DNA from: DASRLE01 sp963825315
GTDB lineage: Bacteria; Verrucomicrobiota; Verrucomicrobiia; Limisphaerales; Palsa-1400
DNA length: 64,000 nt
Direction of reading: 5' to 3'
NCBI GenBank assembly: GCA_963825315.1
Contig: CAWGST010000001.1
Location: 1,116,001 to 1,180,000 of the forward strand
Shown: one piece after another, positions 54,562-63,097 of the stretch
Numbering within the stretch: the first letter of the stretch is position 1
Layout: every line of letters begins with the position of its first letter
Program-made: the position numbers and the translations under genes
Notes under the pieces: generated by a model
The model's database searches: none
Told to the model about the DNA's origin: nothing
Seen by the model: the letters and a program-made list of their open reading frames with translations, nothing else

Positions 54562-55728
54562 ATGACCCGTAAACGCCAGAAGCGAGTGCTCGTTGCGCTG
54601 GGATGGTACGACTACCGCCTGCACCGGGGCATTGAAAAATTCGCGCAGGAACACCACTGGCATCTTTCCAGCAACTTCGCGCGCGAAAAGGTCATCCCGT
54701 GGGGATGGGAAGGCGACGGCATCCTGGCCTGGCTGGGGGCGGGCGACGACCTGGCGGAGTTCGTCAAGGACACGGCCAAGCCGACGGTGGATTTCAGTTT
54801 CCGCCGGTCCCACCTGCGCTTTGCCCGCGTGCTGGAGGACCACGCGCACGCGGCGCAGTTGGTGGCGGAACATTTTCTCTCCCGCGGTTTCCGGCATTTT
54901 ATGTTTTACAGCGACGAGGACAATTGGTCCTATCTGGAGCGGGGCGAGGGGTTTGTCGCCGCCTTGCGCCGCGCGGGTCACGAGTGCGAGTGGCTGCGCT
55001 GGAACCATGCTTCCGAATACAACACCGGGCGCGAACAATGGGCGCGCAAAAGAAACTGGCTGGCGGCCCGGCTCAAACAGGCGCCCAAGGCGCTGGCCGT
55101 CTTCGCCGCCAACGATCAGCACGCGCTGGAAGTGCTGGATGCCTGCGGGATGGTCCGCCTGGCCGTGCCCGAACAGGTGGCCATTGTCGGCGCGGAAAAT
55201 TACCTGCTGGCCCCCGACGTCATGCGCACCCCGATCTCCAGCGTTGACACCAACTTGGAAACCCTCGGCTACACCGGCGCGGCGCTGCTGGAGGATTTAA
55301 TGAACGGCAAACGGACGTCAGCGCGGATTATTCGCGTCCCGGCCGTTGGCGTGGTCACCCGCAAGAGCAGCGACCTCCTGGCAGTCAAACACAAAGGCGT
55401 CGCCAACGGCTTGCGCTTCATCTGGGAGCATTTCCATGAACCGATCCGCGTCAAAGACCTGCTCAATGTCGCCGGCATGTCCCGGCGCGGCTTGCACAAG
55501 GCCTTCATGGAGAACATCGGGCGCACGCCCGGCCAGGAATTGCAGCGGTTGCGCATGGAGAAGGCCAAACGTTTGCTGACCGATTCCGGCCATAAGATCG
55601 AGGTCCTGGCCAGCATGTGCGGCTATCAAAGCGCCAACTCCTTTTCCGTCGCGTTCAAAAACACCACCGGCATGACCCTCAGCCACTATCGCAAATCTGT
55701 GGTCCGCTCCCCCGCCAACGGCCAGTGA
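54562..55728 (+). CDS. XylR-type transcription regulator (LacI-like sensor plus AraC DNA-binding domain)
   Basis: A 388-residue protein. Residues 5-280 form a LacI/PBP-like sugar sensor (RVLVALGWYDYRLHRGIEKF; FAANDQHALEVLDACG). The last 100 residues are an AraC-type double HTH (FIWEHFHEPIRVKDLLNVAG; LASMCGYQSANSFSVAFKN). The family, including E. coli XylR, activates sugar-use operons on binding the sugar. The ATG at 54562 follows a GGATGGATCG leader and gives a normal length. It lies inside the pectin/galacturonate locus and is its most likely regulator, acting through the upstream repeats described at 58.4 and 60.5 kb. Confidence 0.88.
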   Translation: MTRKRQKRVLVALGWYDYRLHRGIEKFAQEHHWHLSSNFAREKVIPWGWEGDGILAWLGAGDDLAEFVKDTAKPTVDFSFRRSHLRFARVLEDHAHAAQLVAEHFLSRGFRHFMFYSDEDNWSYLERGEGFVAALRRAGHECEWLRWNHASEYNTGREQWARKRNWLAARLKQAPKALAVFAANDQHALEVLDACGMVRLAVPEQVAIVGAENYLLAPDVMRTPISSVDTNLETLGYTGAALLEDLMNGKRTSARIIRVPAVGVVTRKSSDLLAVKHKGVANGLRFIWEHFHEPIRVKDLLNVAGMSRRGLHKAFMENIGRTPGQELQRLRMEKAKRLLTDSGHKIEVLASMCGYQSANSFSVAFKNTTGMTLSHYRKSVVRSPANGQ

Positions 55729-55735
55729 CCGGCCA

Positions 55736-57196
55736 TTACCAGGCCGCCGTTCGCTCCGCCCGCCGCAGACTTCGTCCGGGCGCCGGTTCCCGCTTTTCGG
55801 GCAGAGCCAGGTACTGGCGCGCGTTGCTGTAGCAGATGTTGCGGATCATGGTGCCGAGCAGGGCTTCATCGTTGGGCAATTCGCCCCGCTCCACTTCCTG
55901 CCCGATGAGATTGCACAGCACGCGGCGGAAGTATTCGTGGCGGGGATAGGACATGAACGAGCGCGAATCGGTCACCATGCCGACAAAACGCGAGAGCAGG
56001 CCGATGTTGGACAGGGCGTTGAGCTGCCACTCGATGCCTTCCTTCTGATCCAGGAACCACCAGCCGGAGCCGAATTGCATCTTGCCGGGAATCGTGCCGT
56101 CCTGAAAACTGCCGATGACGGTGGAGAAAAGGTAGTTGTCAACAGGATTATTGTTATAGACGATGACCTTGGGCAGGCGGCGCTCGCGCTCCAGCAAATC
56201 GAGGTAACGCACCAGGGCCTGGGCTTGCGGAAAGTCTCCCATGCAATCAAATCCGGTGTCGGGGCCCAGTTGCTCCAGGCGCCGGCTGTTGTTGTTGCGA
56301 AGGGCGCCGAGGTGCAATTGCTTGACCCACCCTTTCTCCGCGTCCCATCGGCCAAAATGCAGCATCATGCCCAGGCCAAATTGCGCCTGCTCTTCCGGCG
56401 AAGCCGCCTGGCCGCGGCGGGCCCGGGCAAAAATCGCCGCCGCCGTCTTGTCCGGGCACGGGCTGGCCGGGCATTGGTTGAGTCCGTGGTCGGACAGGCG
56501 GCACCCTTGCGCGTGGAAGTAGTCATGCCGCCGCCGCAGGGCGGCCACGAAATCCTCCAGGTGGGCGATGTCCGTGTCGGCTGCCTGTTCTAGGCGGCTG
56601 ACCCAAGCGTTGAACGCCGCCGGTTGGCTGACCGTCAGCGCCTTGTCCGGGCGAAAGGCGGGAAAAACGCGCGTGGCCAGGCCGTCGGCCGCGATCTTTT
56701 TGTGATGCGCCAGGTCGTCGGTCGGATCATCCGTGGTGCAGAGGGCGGTGACGTTGAATTTTTTCAGGATGCCGCGGGTGGTGAGTTCGGGGCGGGCCAA
56801 ATGTTCGTTGGCCTTTTTCCAGACCCGCGCGGCGCTCTCCTCGTCCAACAGTTCGTCAATGCCGAAGTAGCGCTTGAGTTCCAAATGGGTCCAGTGATAG
56901 AGCGGGTTGCGCAGGGTGTGCGGCACCGTCGCCGCCCAGGCGCGAAACTTGGCAAACGGTTCGGCCGCGCCGGTGCAGAAGTTCTCCGCCACGCCGTTGG
57001 CGCGCATGGCGCGCCATTTGTAATGGTCGCCTTCGAGCCAGATTTCGAAGAGGTTGCGGAACTGCCGGTTTTCCGCGATGTCTTTGGGGGACAGATGGCA
57101 ATGGAAATCGAAGATCGGCCGTCCCTCGGCGAATTGCCGGTAAAGCCGTTGCGCCGCCCGGCTGTGCAACAAGAACTTTTCGTCAATGAATTTCAT
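55736..57196 (-). CDS. uxaC: Glucuronate/galacturonate isomerase
   Basis: A 486-residue amidohydrolase-like enzyme that isomerises galacturonate to tagaturonate (and glucuronate to fructuronate). MKFIDEKFLLHSRAAQRLYR at the N-terminus, FDFHCHLSPKDIAENRQF at about residue 30 with the metal histidines, and FVGMVTDSRSFMSYPRHEYF near the end are characteristic of UxaC. It starts one base after the uxaE stop, so the two are co-transcribed. The convergent regulator gene ends 7 bp away. Confidence 0.95.
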   Translation of the reverse strand: MKFIDEKFLLHSRAAQRLYRQFAEGRPIFDFHCHLSPKDIAENRQFRNLFEIWLEGDHYKWRAMRANGVAENFCTGAAEPFAKFRAWAATVPHTLRNPLYHWTHLELKRYFGIDELLDEESAARVWKKANEHLARPELTTRGILKKFNVTALCTTDDPTDDLAHHKKIAADGLATRVFPAFRPDKALTVSQPAAFNAWVSRLEQAADTDIAHLEDFVAALRRRHDYFHAQGCRLSDHGLNQCPASPCPDKTAAAIFARARRGQAASPEEQAQFGLGMMLHFGRWDAEKGWVKQLHLGALRNNNSRRLEQLGPDTGFDCMGDFPQAQALVRYLDLLERERRLPKVIVYNNNPVDNYLFSTVIGSFQDGTIPGKMQFGSGWWFLDQKEGIEWQLNALSNIGLLSRFVGMVTDSRSFMSYPRHEYFRRVLCNLIGQEVERGELPNDEALLGTMIRNICYSNARQYLALPEKREPAPGRSLRRAERTAAW

Positions 57197-57197
57197 G

Positions 57198-58439
57198 TCA
57201 GTCCCCCGCCAAAAAAAGCGGCTTCACGTGCCGCTCGTACAGGTTCTCCGTGACGTTGGCCGCCACGGAATCCTCATATTGTTCCAGCGCCTTTAAATAC
57301 CGCGCTCCCATCCCGGCCGCGATCTTGTATCCGACATGCAGCAATTGCCGCGCGCTCCGGTTGTAAGCCGGATTCTTCTGGTCGTGCCTCACGGCGGAGA
57401 CAAATTGCCCGCTGTCCCAGCGTTGCACCGCCGCCGCCGCCGGCAAGCGGCTGCGGTCAATGTCCAGCACCGCCGCGTAAGGCGCGCACAACTCGTCGAT
57501 GTGCGCCAGGGCCCCGGTGTAAATCTCCTTGGCCAGCGCCAGCCCGCCGTCGTCCGCCGCCGCCAGGCCGATGATCTCCTCCAGCCACGTCGTGCCGGCG
57601 GTCTTGAGATGAACGCCCGCCCCGCTCCGGCGCAAGGCCCGCCGAATCGGCCCGTAAAGGGAGAATTTGTCACTGCCGGAATGAATGCTCAACTTGAGGC
57701 TGGCGGGAAAACCATACTGTCGGATGGCAAACGCAATCACCGCCAGGTCCTCGTTGAACTCCTTCTCGAACTGGGCGATGTCGCCCACGTAATCAACCCC
57801 TTTGTTGAAGCGGCCCGTGAATTTGGGCGCGATGGTTTGCAGCGGAATGGCCTCGTCGCTCAGGGCCGCCAGGATGACCCGCAATTCCACCGGCGTTTGC
57901 GCAGTGTCCGTCTCGTCCATGGACACTTCGGTCACGAAATGGCCCCGCCCTTTGGCCTGCGCGATATGGCGGTAAATTTCGCCCGCCTTCAGCGCCGCCA
58001 GCAGATATTTGCGGGCGGTCTTTTCCACTGTCGCGCGATCCGCCCCCTCCGTCCCCCTGCACAATTCCGGGTGGCGGTCCAGCAAGCGCCGCACCGCTTC
58101 CGGCGGCGCCGGCTGTCCGATCCAATCGGCCACGTCAATGGTGTAAAAATCGGAGTGCGGCAGAAATCGGTCCACCGTTTCCAGGCGGATATGGTCGGCA
58201 TCCAGAAAGTAAGGCTTATTCCAGCGCAGCGCCTTGACCGCGGCATCCACCGCCGCGCGGCTTTGGGCGGGTTCGGAGCCGATGGTGACATGCTCGCGAT
58301 TGGATTTGTTCCAAACCGGAACGACGTCAACGCGTTCGCCAGCGGCGCGGAGGCAGGTTTGCAACTGCGCCTGGGCTTGCCGCGCAAACCGGTCGCCCAT
58401 CCCGAACGAGTACTTCCCAAGGGGCAAGAATTGATTCAT
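57198..58439 (-). CDS. uxaE: Tagaturonate epimerase
   Basis: A 413-residue protein of the UxaE family, which epimerises tagaturonate to fructuronate. It starts MNQFLPLGKYSFGMGDRFAR; HFVTEVSMDETDTAQTPVEL, IAPKFTGRFNKGVDYVGD and LSIHSGSDKFSLYGP are consistent with the family. It lies directly before uxaC in one operon, bridging the product of UxaC to the fructuronate reductase route. The start is preceded by the conserved upstream region described at 58438-58525. Confidence 0.88.
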   Translation of the reverse strand: MNQFLPLGKYSFGMGDRFARQAQAQLQTCLRAAGERVDVVPVWNKSNREHVTIGSEPAQSRAAVDAAVKALRWNKPYFLDADHIRLETVDRFLPHSDFYTIDVADWIGQPAPPEAVRRLLDRHPELCRGTEGADRATVEKTARKYLLAALKAGEIYRHIAQAKGRGHFVTEVSMDETDTAQTPVELRVILAALSDEAIPLQTIAPKFTGRFNKGVDYVGDIAQFEKEFNEDLAVIAFAIRQYGFPASLKLSIHSGSDKFSLYGPIRRALRRSGAGVHLKTAGTTWLEEIIGLAAADDGGLALAKEIYTGALAHIDELCAPYAAVLDIDRSRLPAAAAVQRWDSGQFVSAVRHDQKNPAYNRSARQLLHVGYKIAAGMGARYLKALEQYEDSVAANVTENLYERHVKPLFLAGD

Positions 58440-58525
58440 GACAAGTTGTTATTTATGAACATACCAGCCCTGGCCGCAAATAGACATGGCATTTTTCTGC
58501 ATTGCGCCATGAAAAATCGGCATTG
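58438..58525 (-). promoter_or_regulatory. Conserved upstream region of uxaE-uxaC (copy A)
   Basis: Read on the minus strand, this region shares most of its bases with 60472-60563, for example CAGTGCAGAGAAAAGCCATA there and CAATGCAGAAAAATGCCATG here, and both end at the start codon. Contains a TATGTTCATA palindrome. It probably holds the promoter and the binding site of the XylR-type regulator. Confidence 0.7.
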
Positions 58526-58539
58526 CGGCGGAAGGGCGC

Positions 58540-60474
58540 TCACGGCTCTTGCAACAGGAAGAATCTTTGCGGGGCATTCGTTGGCACTGCATTCGTGAAG
58601 ATGAAATTGCCGCTGCTGTCAAATTGATTGGTGGCGATGGGGGTCCACTGATTCAACGGCAACGCGATATTGGTTGAAGCCAGCACCTGGTAAGCGCCGT
58701 TGGTTACCCCGCCGCTGCCGCTCAAAATGAGGCTGCCATTGCTGCTGACAAGACTGGCGCTGCCAAAGCCCGGCGGCGACGGCGGCGAAACCACGAGCAG
58801 GACCTGTTTGGCCGTACTGGTGTTAAGTTCGTAAGTGTAGCCCGCGAAGCCTGCCGGCGTGGCGCCAAGAGCCGGCTGGCCGCTCAAGGCGCCGGTGTAG
58901 GTGAAAAGGGTGTAGTTGGTGGCGGTGAAGCCGCCGGCGTTGGTGATGTTGAGCGTGCTGTTGAGAGTCAGATTGCCGGTGACGGCAATGGTGCTGCTGT
59001 TGGTGCCAAGGGAAAAATTTTGCGCGGTCGAACCAGGCAACGTGAGGCTGGCGTTATTGTTTAGCACGCTGCCGCTGATGGTGATGGGATTGGCGGCAAA
59101 CAGATTGGTGCTGCTCATGGACGCAATGGCGTTGTAGAGAGCCAGTGAATTGGCGCTGCTCGCCCCGGTGATAGTCTCAACGCCGCTGCCAGGAACGGTG
59201 TTGCTGATGGTCACCCCGGCGTTGCACAGGGTAAAAGTGTCGCCGCTGCCGAAATTGAATTGGGAGTCAATAATTTGGACGCCCCGGACATTGTAAAGGT
59301 CGAACGTATTCGGAGCGTTGTTGGTGATGCAAACCAGGGTGAGATTGGAGATGGGCCATTCTGTCGGCCCCCAAATGATTCCGCCGATTTTGCTGCTGCC
59401 GCCGGAGGTAATGTTCAAGTTGCTGAGGGTAATACCGCTCCACCTGGGAGTGGTGGAATTGACGGAGCCCGGCGTGGTACCCAGAACTTCAGCGGGAGTA
59501 ATGCCAGTGGGCGTTTCGGTGATGTTGTAATAAGTCCAAATGACTATCGGCAGACCCACGTTGGTCATCGTGAGGTTCAAATAATTCAGGTTCTTTACGG
59601 CGGCGCTCCCGTCCTGGTCGCACTTCATGCGGATGCCATTGACCGTGCCGTTGAAAGTGCAGTTGATGACGGTCAGGTTCGATATCCCATAGGAAATACT
59701 GCTGCCGATGGAAACGCCGTGCCCGCTGCCAAAGGCGCAATTGCTGATGACCAAACCGTTGAGCGGGCCGGTTGCGCCCATGGCGATGTTGTCGTCGCCA
59801 ACGCTGATGTGGCAATTCTCAATCAGGCAATTGGTGCCGACGAAATCGAGTCCGTCGGTATTGGGCGAGGTCGAAGGCGCGCTCTCCGTGAGATTGCTGA
59901 TGGTGATGTTGCCGCCGTTGTCCCTAATGCCGCAGTGATGGTAGGGCGGGTTCTGAAAAGTGATGTCGTGAATGAAAAGACGGTCGGCGGAATAAAGTTG
60001 AAGCAACAAGGGGCGGGACAGACTGCTGTTGTTGGCATAAGCCGCCCACCAAGCTGCGCCCTGGCCGTCAATCGTGCCCCCGCCGCTGATTTCCAAGTCC
60101 TGAACATTTTTGCAATAGATGAACTGGCTGGAACTGCCCGGATAAGTTCCATAGGGCAGCATCTGGAGCAGCGCGTTGGTGTCCACTTGCAGATGGATGC
60201 TGCTGTACAAAGTGATCGGCCCGCTCAAAAAAGCGCCCGCCGGAATCTCGACCGTGCCGCCGCCCGCGGCGACGGCCGCACTGATGGCGTTTGCAATGTT
60301 GGTTGTGTTATCCTTCGCCCCGTTGCCGATGGCGCCGTAATTGGTAACATTGAAAATATTGGCCGGAATGGCCGGCAACGTCGGATTGGCGGCTCGAACC
60401 CAGCCGGCAAAAGCCAGCAAAGCTAAAATGAAGACAACACCTCGTTTTATGAATTTGATTCCTAGACGCAACAT
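58540..60474 (-). CDS. Secreted GH28-like polygalacturonase with C-terminal extension
   Basis: A 644-residue protein. Signal peptide GVVFILALLAFAGWVRA. The beta-helix motifs are SPNTDGLDFVG at about residue 207, VGDDNIAMGATG at about 229, GSGHGVSIGSSI at about 251 and GIRMKCDQDGSAA, in which M replaces the I of RIK. About 230 extra residues follow, rich in Asn/Thr/Ser, ending APQRFFLLQEP like other secreted proteins here. It should be exported and act on pectin. Its start region is copy B of the conserved upstream DNA. Confidence 0.88.
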   Translation of the reverse strand: MLRLGIKFIKRGVVFILALLAFAGWVRAANPTLPAIPANIFNVTNYGAIGNGAKDNTTNIANAISAAVAAGGGTVEIPAGAFLSGPITLYSSIHLQVDTNALLQMLPYGTYPGSSSQFIYCKNVQDLEISGGGTIDGQGAAWWAAYANNSSLSRPLLLQLYSADRLFIHDITFQNPPYHHCGIRDNGGNITISNLTESAPSTSPNTDGLDFVGTNCLIENCHISVGDDNIAMGATGPLNGLVISNCAFGSGHGVSIGSSISYGISNLTVINCTFNGTVNGIRMKCDQDGSAAVKNLNYLNLTMTNVGLPIVIWTYYNITETPTGITPAEVLGTTPGSVNSTTPRWSGITLSNLNITSGGSSKIGGIIWGPTEWPISNLTLVCITNNAPNTFDLYNVRGVQIIDSQFNFGSGDTFTLCNAGVTISNTVPGSGVETITGASSANSLALYNAIASMSSTNLFAANPITISGSVLNNNASLTLPGSTAQNFSLGTNSSTIAVTGNLTLNSTLNITNAGGFTATNYTLFTYTGALSGQPALGATPAGFAGYTYELNTSTAKQVLLVVSPPSPPGFGSASLVSSNGSLILSGSGGVTNGAYQVLASTNIALPLNQWTPIATNQFDSSGNFIFTNAVPTNAPQRFFLLQEP

Positions 60475-60563
60475 GACAAAAGTTGTATTCTATGAATATA
60501 TCACCCTTTGCCGCCGATAGATATGGCTTTTCTCTGCACTGCGCCCTGAAGATTAGGCACTGT
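60472..60563 (-). promoter_or_regulatory. Conserved upstream region of the second GH28 (copy B)
   Basis: Closely similar to copy A over about 90 bases, including the run into the ATG (..ACAACTT..GTCATG). Between the copies the centre TATTCATAGAATA / TGTTCATAAATAA is kept. This is far more conserved than surrounding non-coding DNA. Confidence 0.7.
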
Positions 60564-60654
60564 GGGAGGAGAAGGCCAGTTTGGACGATTTTTCCTGATC
60601 CCTCCCTCCATCTTGACAGGAGCGTTTGTCGCCCGTGGCAGGGTGCTCAAAATT

Positions 60655-60671
60655 CAAACATCTTTGCACGA
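60655..60671 (+). promoter_or_regulatory. Candidate operator upstream of exuT
   Basis: CAAACATCTTTGCACGA, 84 bp before the exuT ATG; the near-identical site before the first GH28 is 83 bp before its ATG. The matching distance argues for a common regulator. No consensus has been derived. Confidence 0.5.
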
Positions 60672-60738
60672 AACAAGACCGTCCATCCGCCAATAATCAA
60701 TTGAAGTGCGCCGCCGCTTCCGGCTACCCTCCGCGCCA

Positions 60739-62082
60739 ATGAACGCCACCGCTTCAAATCGGCCCGCCACCAGCCATTATCGCTGGGTGATTTGCGCCCT
60801 GCTTTTCTGGGTGACGACGGCGAATTATATTGACCGCAGCGTCTTCGGCAACCTGGCCCCCACGTTGGAAAAGGAAATCGGGTGGACGCAGGACCAATAC
60901 TACGAGATGGGGGTGGCGTTCACGGGAGCTTATGCGGTTAGTCAAATGCTGGGGGGACGGCTGATGGATGTCATCGGTTTGCGATGGGGTTTTGCGCTGG
61001 CCTGCGGCTTTTGGGGCCTGGCCGCCATGAGCCATGCGTTGGTCAGCACCGTCACGGGTTTTTTCATCGTGCGCATCCTTCTGGCATTGGGGGAAGGCGG
61101 CAACTTCCCTGCCGCCATCAAAACCACTGCCGAATGGTTTCCCAAACGCGAGCGCGCCCTGGCCACCGGCCTCTTCAACTCCGGCTCAAACGTCGGCGGT
61201 ATTCTTGTCCCGTTCGGCCTTCCGTCCGTCGTCGTCCTCTGCGGCACTTTTTACGTTGGCGGCCATGTGCTCGGCTGGCGCGGCGCATTTTTAATCACCG
61301 GCATTTTTGACGTGACATGGATTGTGGCATGGCTCCTGATCTATAAAAAGCCCCAGGATCACCCCCGCGTGTCCCAAGCCGAACTGGCTTGCATCAACAG
61401 CGACCCCGCCGAACCCGGCGTCAAAATTCCGTGGCGTCGCTTGTTTCCGCATCGTCAGACCTGGGCTGTGGCCGCGGCCAAGTTTATGACCGACGGGTTC
61501 TGGTGGTTCTATCTTTTTGGCACGCCTTATTTCTTCTCGGACCGTTTCGGATTGGACCTTAAAGCGCGCAGCGGTCCGGTCTCGGTCATTTATGTTCTGG
61601 CTTCGGTGGGCAGCATCGGGGGCGGGTGGCTTTCCGGCTATTTCATGAAAATAGGCTGGAGCGTCAATCGGGCCAGAAAAACCACCCTGTTCATTTGCGC
61701 GGCCTTCGTTCTGCCGGTGTTTTTCGCCGCCATCACCAACCGCACCTGGCTGGCGGTGGCCCTCATTGCCGTCGCGGCCTCTGCCCATCAAGCTTGGTCG
61801 GCCAACGTCTTCAGCCTGGCGGGGGACATGTTCCCGCGGCGCATTGTCGGCTCGGTCACGGGCTTGGCCGGGTTCGCCGGTTCGGCGGGTGGATTGCTTC
61901 TGTTCCTTCTTATCGCCCATGTTCGCAAGCTGGCCGAGGCGAGCCATGATTTGGGCAATTACCGTTTCATCTTTCTCGCCGCCAGTTTGGCCTATCTCAC
62001 CGGCGCGATCATCGTCCAACTCCTGGCCCCCAAACTTGAACCGGCTGAAATCGAACAGGAGACAAAAACCCCGGGACTTTAA
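60739..62082 (+). CDS. exuT: MFS hexuronate transporter
   Basis: A 447-residue protein with about 12 transmembrane helices. RWVICALLFWVTTANYIDRS followed by VFGNLAPTLEKEIGWTQDQY is the ExuT/GudP signature. GEGGNFPAAIKTTAEWFPKR ER is a second family landmark, and AHQAWSANVFSLAGDMFPRR a third. The ATG at 60739 was preferred to 60706 because it precedes the first helix by the usual distance and fits the shared operator spacing. It should import galacturonate or glucuronate by proton symport. Confidence 0.92.
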   Translation: MNATASNRPATSHYRWVICALLFWVTTANYIDRSVFGNLAPTLEKEIGWTQDQYYEMGVAFTGAYAVSQMLGGRLMDVIGLRWGFALACGFWGLAAMSHALVSTVTGFFIVRILLALGEGGNFPAAIKTTAEWFPKRERALATGLFNSGSNVGGILVPFGLPSVVVLCGTFYVGGHVLGWRGAFLITGIFDVTWIVAWLLIYKKPQDHPRVSQAELACINSDPAEPGVKIPWRRLFPHRQTWAVAAAKFMTDGFWWFYLFGTPYFFSDRFGLDLKARSGPVSVIYVLASVGSIGGGWLSGYFMKIGWSVNRARKTTLFICAAFVLPVFFAAITNRTWLAVALIAVAASAHQAWSANVFSLAGDMFPRRIVGSVTGLAGFAGSAGGLLLFLLIAHVRKLAEASHDLGNYRFIFLAASLAYLTGAIIVQLLAPKLEPAEIEQETKTPGL

Positions 62083-62243
62083 GTTTTATTTGCCCCTGCC
62101 GATAGTGGAAGTGGAACTTGCAATGGCGCATGGAAATCGAAACCGCCGCCCAGTCTGGCGGAGCATGAGTTTCTGGCCAACGGCTATAAACATATCTCCC
62201 TCAACTTGGGCGCTCATCAAAAGGAATTGATGCTTGGACTGCT
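62083..62243. other. Short stretch between exuT and the HDOD gene
   Basis: No gene or clear repeat is seen. A terminator for exuT could not be recognised. Confidence 0.5.
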
Positions 62244-63096
62244 ATGACGGCTGATGAAATAATGGCGCCGGGTAAAAGATCTGCCAGTCGTGTCGGAAAC
62301 GGCCCGCAAGCTGGTCATTCAACTCAATCAGCCGGACTTGCATCGGGACGAACTCGTTGAAACGGTGCGCTGCGACAACGTCCTCACCGCCAAGCTGCTG
62401 CGGGTCTGCAACTCGGCCAATAGCGGCCTGCGCGAGCCGGTCCTTTCCGTTGATCAAGCCCTGTTGCTCCTCGGTGACAACATGATTTTCCGCATGGTCT
62501 GCGCCATCGGTTTTGGCGGCTCCCTGGGAATGGCGGCGCCCGGTTACGCCACCGAAGCCAACGGTCTTTGGACCCACTCCCTGAGCACGGCTCTCGGCGC
62601 TGAATACCTGGCCGAGGTTGAATCCTACGGTAATTTCCTCCCGTCCACCGCCTTCACCGCCGGCTTGCTGCATGACATCGGCAAATCGGTCATAAGCAAC
62701 ATATTGACTCCAAAAGCCCGGGCCGACATTCGGAGTGAAATCGCCGGGCAGTCCCTCTCGCGGGTCGAGGCGGAGAACGCCGTATTGGGAGCCGATCACT
62801 GCGAAGTTGGGGCGTGTTTGCTGAAACGATGGTCATTGCCGGAATTAATTGTCGAAGCCGTGGCCGATCATCATTTTCCTGTCATCAAGCCTTCCATTCA
62901 GTTATCAGCCGTGGTTTATCTCGCCAATTGCGCCGCCCACCTTTGCGGCGCCGCTCCCGGATGGCAAGCCCAGGCCATTCAGGCCAAAAACACGGCTGCT
63001 GAAGTGCTGGGCATGGACGTGGAAAAAGTGGAACAAATCGTCTCGGGCATTCAAAGTGCAATGCAGACACTCCCTCAACTCATGGTTGCGGCCTGA
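62244..63096 (+). CDS. HDOD-domain signalling protein, with a frameshift near its start
   Basis: The HDOD core is clear from the GTG at 62290: RCDNVLTAKLLRVCNSANSG, LLLLGDNMIFRMVCAIGF, and AFTAGLLHDIGKSVISNILT. The last resembles the HD metal site. HDOD proteins take part in signalling, often with c-di-GMP systems. Reading from the ATG at 62244 gives MTADEIMAPG in one frame, but DLPVVSETARKL needs another; dropping one G in the CCGGG at 62268-62272 joins them. The GTG start at 62290 may instead be used, giving 268 residues. It converges on a radical SAM gene one base away. Confidence 0.8.
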
Positions 63097-63097
63097 C

